From: Nitrospinota bacterium
GTDB lineage: Bacteria > JADFOP01 > DATKYB01
Length of the DNA stretch: 15,707 nt
NCBI GenBank assembly: GCA_035528715.1
Contig: DATKYB010000069.1
Location: 1 to 15,707, forward strand
Reading direction: 5' to 3'
Of the stretch, positions 14,710 through 15,707 are shown piece after piece (position 1 is the stretch's first letter; the number at the start of each line of letters is the position of its first letter). Below the pieces are notes generated by a model. That model saw only the letters and a list, made by a program, of their open reading frames with translations, made no database searches and was not told where the DNA came from. A program made the position numbers and the translations under genes.

Positions 14710-15707
14710 TTGAAAGTTGTCGTTCTAGAAAAGGGTTATGACCCAAAGAGGGTTGAAGAAAAATGGTATAAGTTCTGGATTGAACATCAGCTCTCTCATG
14801 GTGATGAAAATTCTCAAAAAAAATCTTATTCAATTGTTATCCCTCCCCCGAATATAACGGGAACTCTCCATATTGGCCATGCCTTAAATAATACATTGCA
14901 GGATATATTAATCCGTTGGAAAAGAATGGAAGGATACAATACTTCGTGGATTCTTGGAACAGACCATGCTGGAATTGCCACTCAAAATGTTATTGAAAAA
15001 CAGCTTGCTGAAGAAGGTACCGATAGACAGAAGTATGGCCGAGAGGCTTTTATTAAAAAGGTCTGGGACTGGAAAGAAAAATCTGGAGGTACGATTATTC
15101 AGCAATTAAAAAGATTAGGAGCTTCATGTGACTGGGAAAGAGAAAGGTTCACAATGGATGAGGGTCTTTCCAAGGCTGTGAGAGAAGTCTTTGTAAGACT
15201 TTACGAAGAAGGTTTAATATATAAAGATTATTATATAGTTAATCGCTGCCCAAGATGCCTTACAGCCCTGTCTGATCTAGAAGTAGAATATCAAGAAACC
15301 CGAGGAAAGCTTTATTATATCAGATATCCATTACTGGATAAGCAAGAAAGTCTTATTGTAGCAACAACAAGGCCTGAAACGATGTTAGGAGATACGGCTC
15401 TTGCAGTCAATCCTGAAGATGAAAGATATAATTACTATATTGGTAAAAAAGCGATATTACCCATTGTAGAAAGAATCTTGCCAATAATTCCAGACAATCA
15501 TGTCGATACCAGTTTCGGAACAGGCGTTCTCAAAGTCACACCAGCCCATGATCCATATGACTTTGAAATTGGAAAACGTCACAATCTCACTCAGGTAAAG
15601 GTCATTAACGAAATGGGTATCATGAACGAAGAAGCTGGGATTTATAAAGGGCTGGATACACTTGAGTGTAGAAAAAAACTAATAAACGATTTAAAATCAG
15701 AGGGTTT
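14710..15707 (+). CDS. valS: Valyl-tRNA synthetase, N-terminal part (C-terminus cut by the window edge)
   Basis: The open frame gives 332 codons before the right edge; full ValS is usually 850-950 residues. The product shows the class I signature PPPNITGTLHIGHAL (45-59, HIGH at 54-57), WILGTDHAGIATQ, NRCPRCLTALSDLEVEY and the start of the editing domain with TTRPETMLGDTALAVNP and GTGVLKVTPAHDPYDFE. It charges tRNA-Val and hydrolyses mischarged Thr-tRNA. KMSKS lies beyond the window. The start is TTG, fixed by AGGAGG (14696-14701) eight bases upstream; ATG 14702 is in another frame and stops after three codons. An in-frame TAG five codons upstream is the stop of the receiver gene, so both genes share a reading frame. 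Confidence 0.95.
   Translation, partial: MKVVVLEKGYDPKRVEEKWYKFWIEHQLSHGDENSQKKSYSIVIPPPNITGTLHIGHALNNTLQDILIRWKRMEGYNTSWILGTDHAGIATQNVIEKQLAEEGTDRQKYGREAFIKKVWDWKEKSGGTIIQQLKRLGASCDWERERFTMDEGLSKAVREVFVRLYEEGLIYKDYYIVNRCPRCLTALSDLEVEYQETRGKLYYIRYPLLDKQESLIVATTRPETMLGDTALAVNPEDERYNYYIGKKAILPIVERILPIIPDNHVDTSFGTGVLKVTPAHDPYDFEIGKRHNLTQVKVINEMGIMNEEAGIYKGLDTLECRKKLINDLKSEG

Noticed and set aside
14690-14720. A read-through fusion of the receiver protein with ValS
   Set aside because: The frames are shared, but a well-placed AGGAGG and TTG start explain separate translation of ValS.

Overview
The window looks like a chromosomal segment from an AT-rich, Gram-negative bacterium. The Gram-negative call rests on a TolC-type outer-membrane efflux protein with a signal peptide, and the tRNA-Leu gene encodes its own CCA. 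Placement near the Deltaproteobacteria/Desulfobacterota is only an inference, from the receiver protein with a long Glu/Lys linker next to valS and the mix of families. No transposase, integrase, CRISPR array or rRNA was seen. Both ends cut through genes: an RNA-processing metallo-beta-lactamase protein on the left and valS on the right.

Left part (1-4949), a run of single genes. A minus-strand MBL/beta-CASP hydrolase runs off the left edge. Next comes a 57-residue cysteine-rich protein with a GTG start, a good promoter and a good ribosome binding site. It is followed by an orphan Thi5/NMT1-like binding protein with no signal peptide, which converges on an orphan SagB-type FMN oxidoreductase. 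A small ferritin-like diiron protein with a hydrophobic insert follows, converging on a long LOG-family nucleotide-binding protein.

Middle part (4977-8882), minus strand. An NADP-type aldehyde dehydrogenase lies 27 bases upstream of the LOG gene, probably in one transcript. Then come tRNA-Leu(CAG) and a ribF to UPF0104/LPG-synthase-like flippase pair.

Right part (9150-15707), plus strand. A consensus promoter with a perfect TetR-type palindrome at its start site opens a tightly packed series: tetR, tolC, ruvX, mltG. tolC abuts ruvX and ruvX overlaps mltG, so efflux, rRNA maturation and peptidoglycan processing may be co-transcribed. A 153-base gap with two inverted repeats and a possible promoter leads to a DUF502 membrane protein, a receiver-domain protein and valS.

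No complete new system can be demonstrated. The most interesting points are the small Cys-rich gene, the leaderless binding protein beside an orphan SagB enzyme, the receiver protein with an acidic linker and a conserved-looking C-terminal module next to valS, and several perfect palindromes in the intergenic gaps of the right half.
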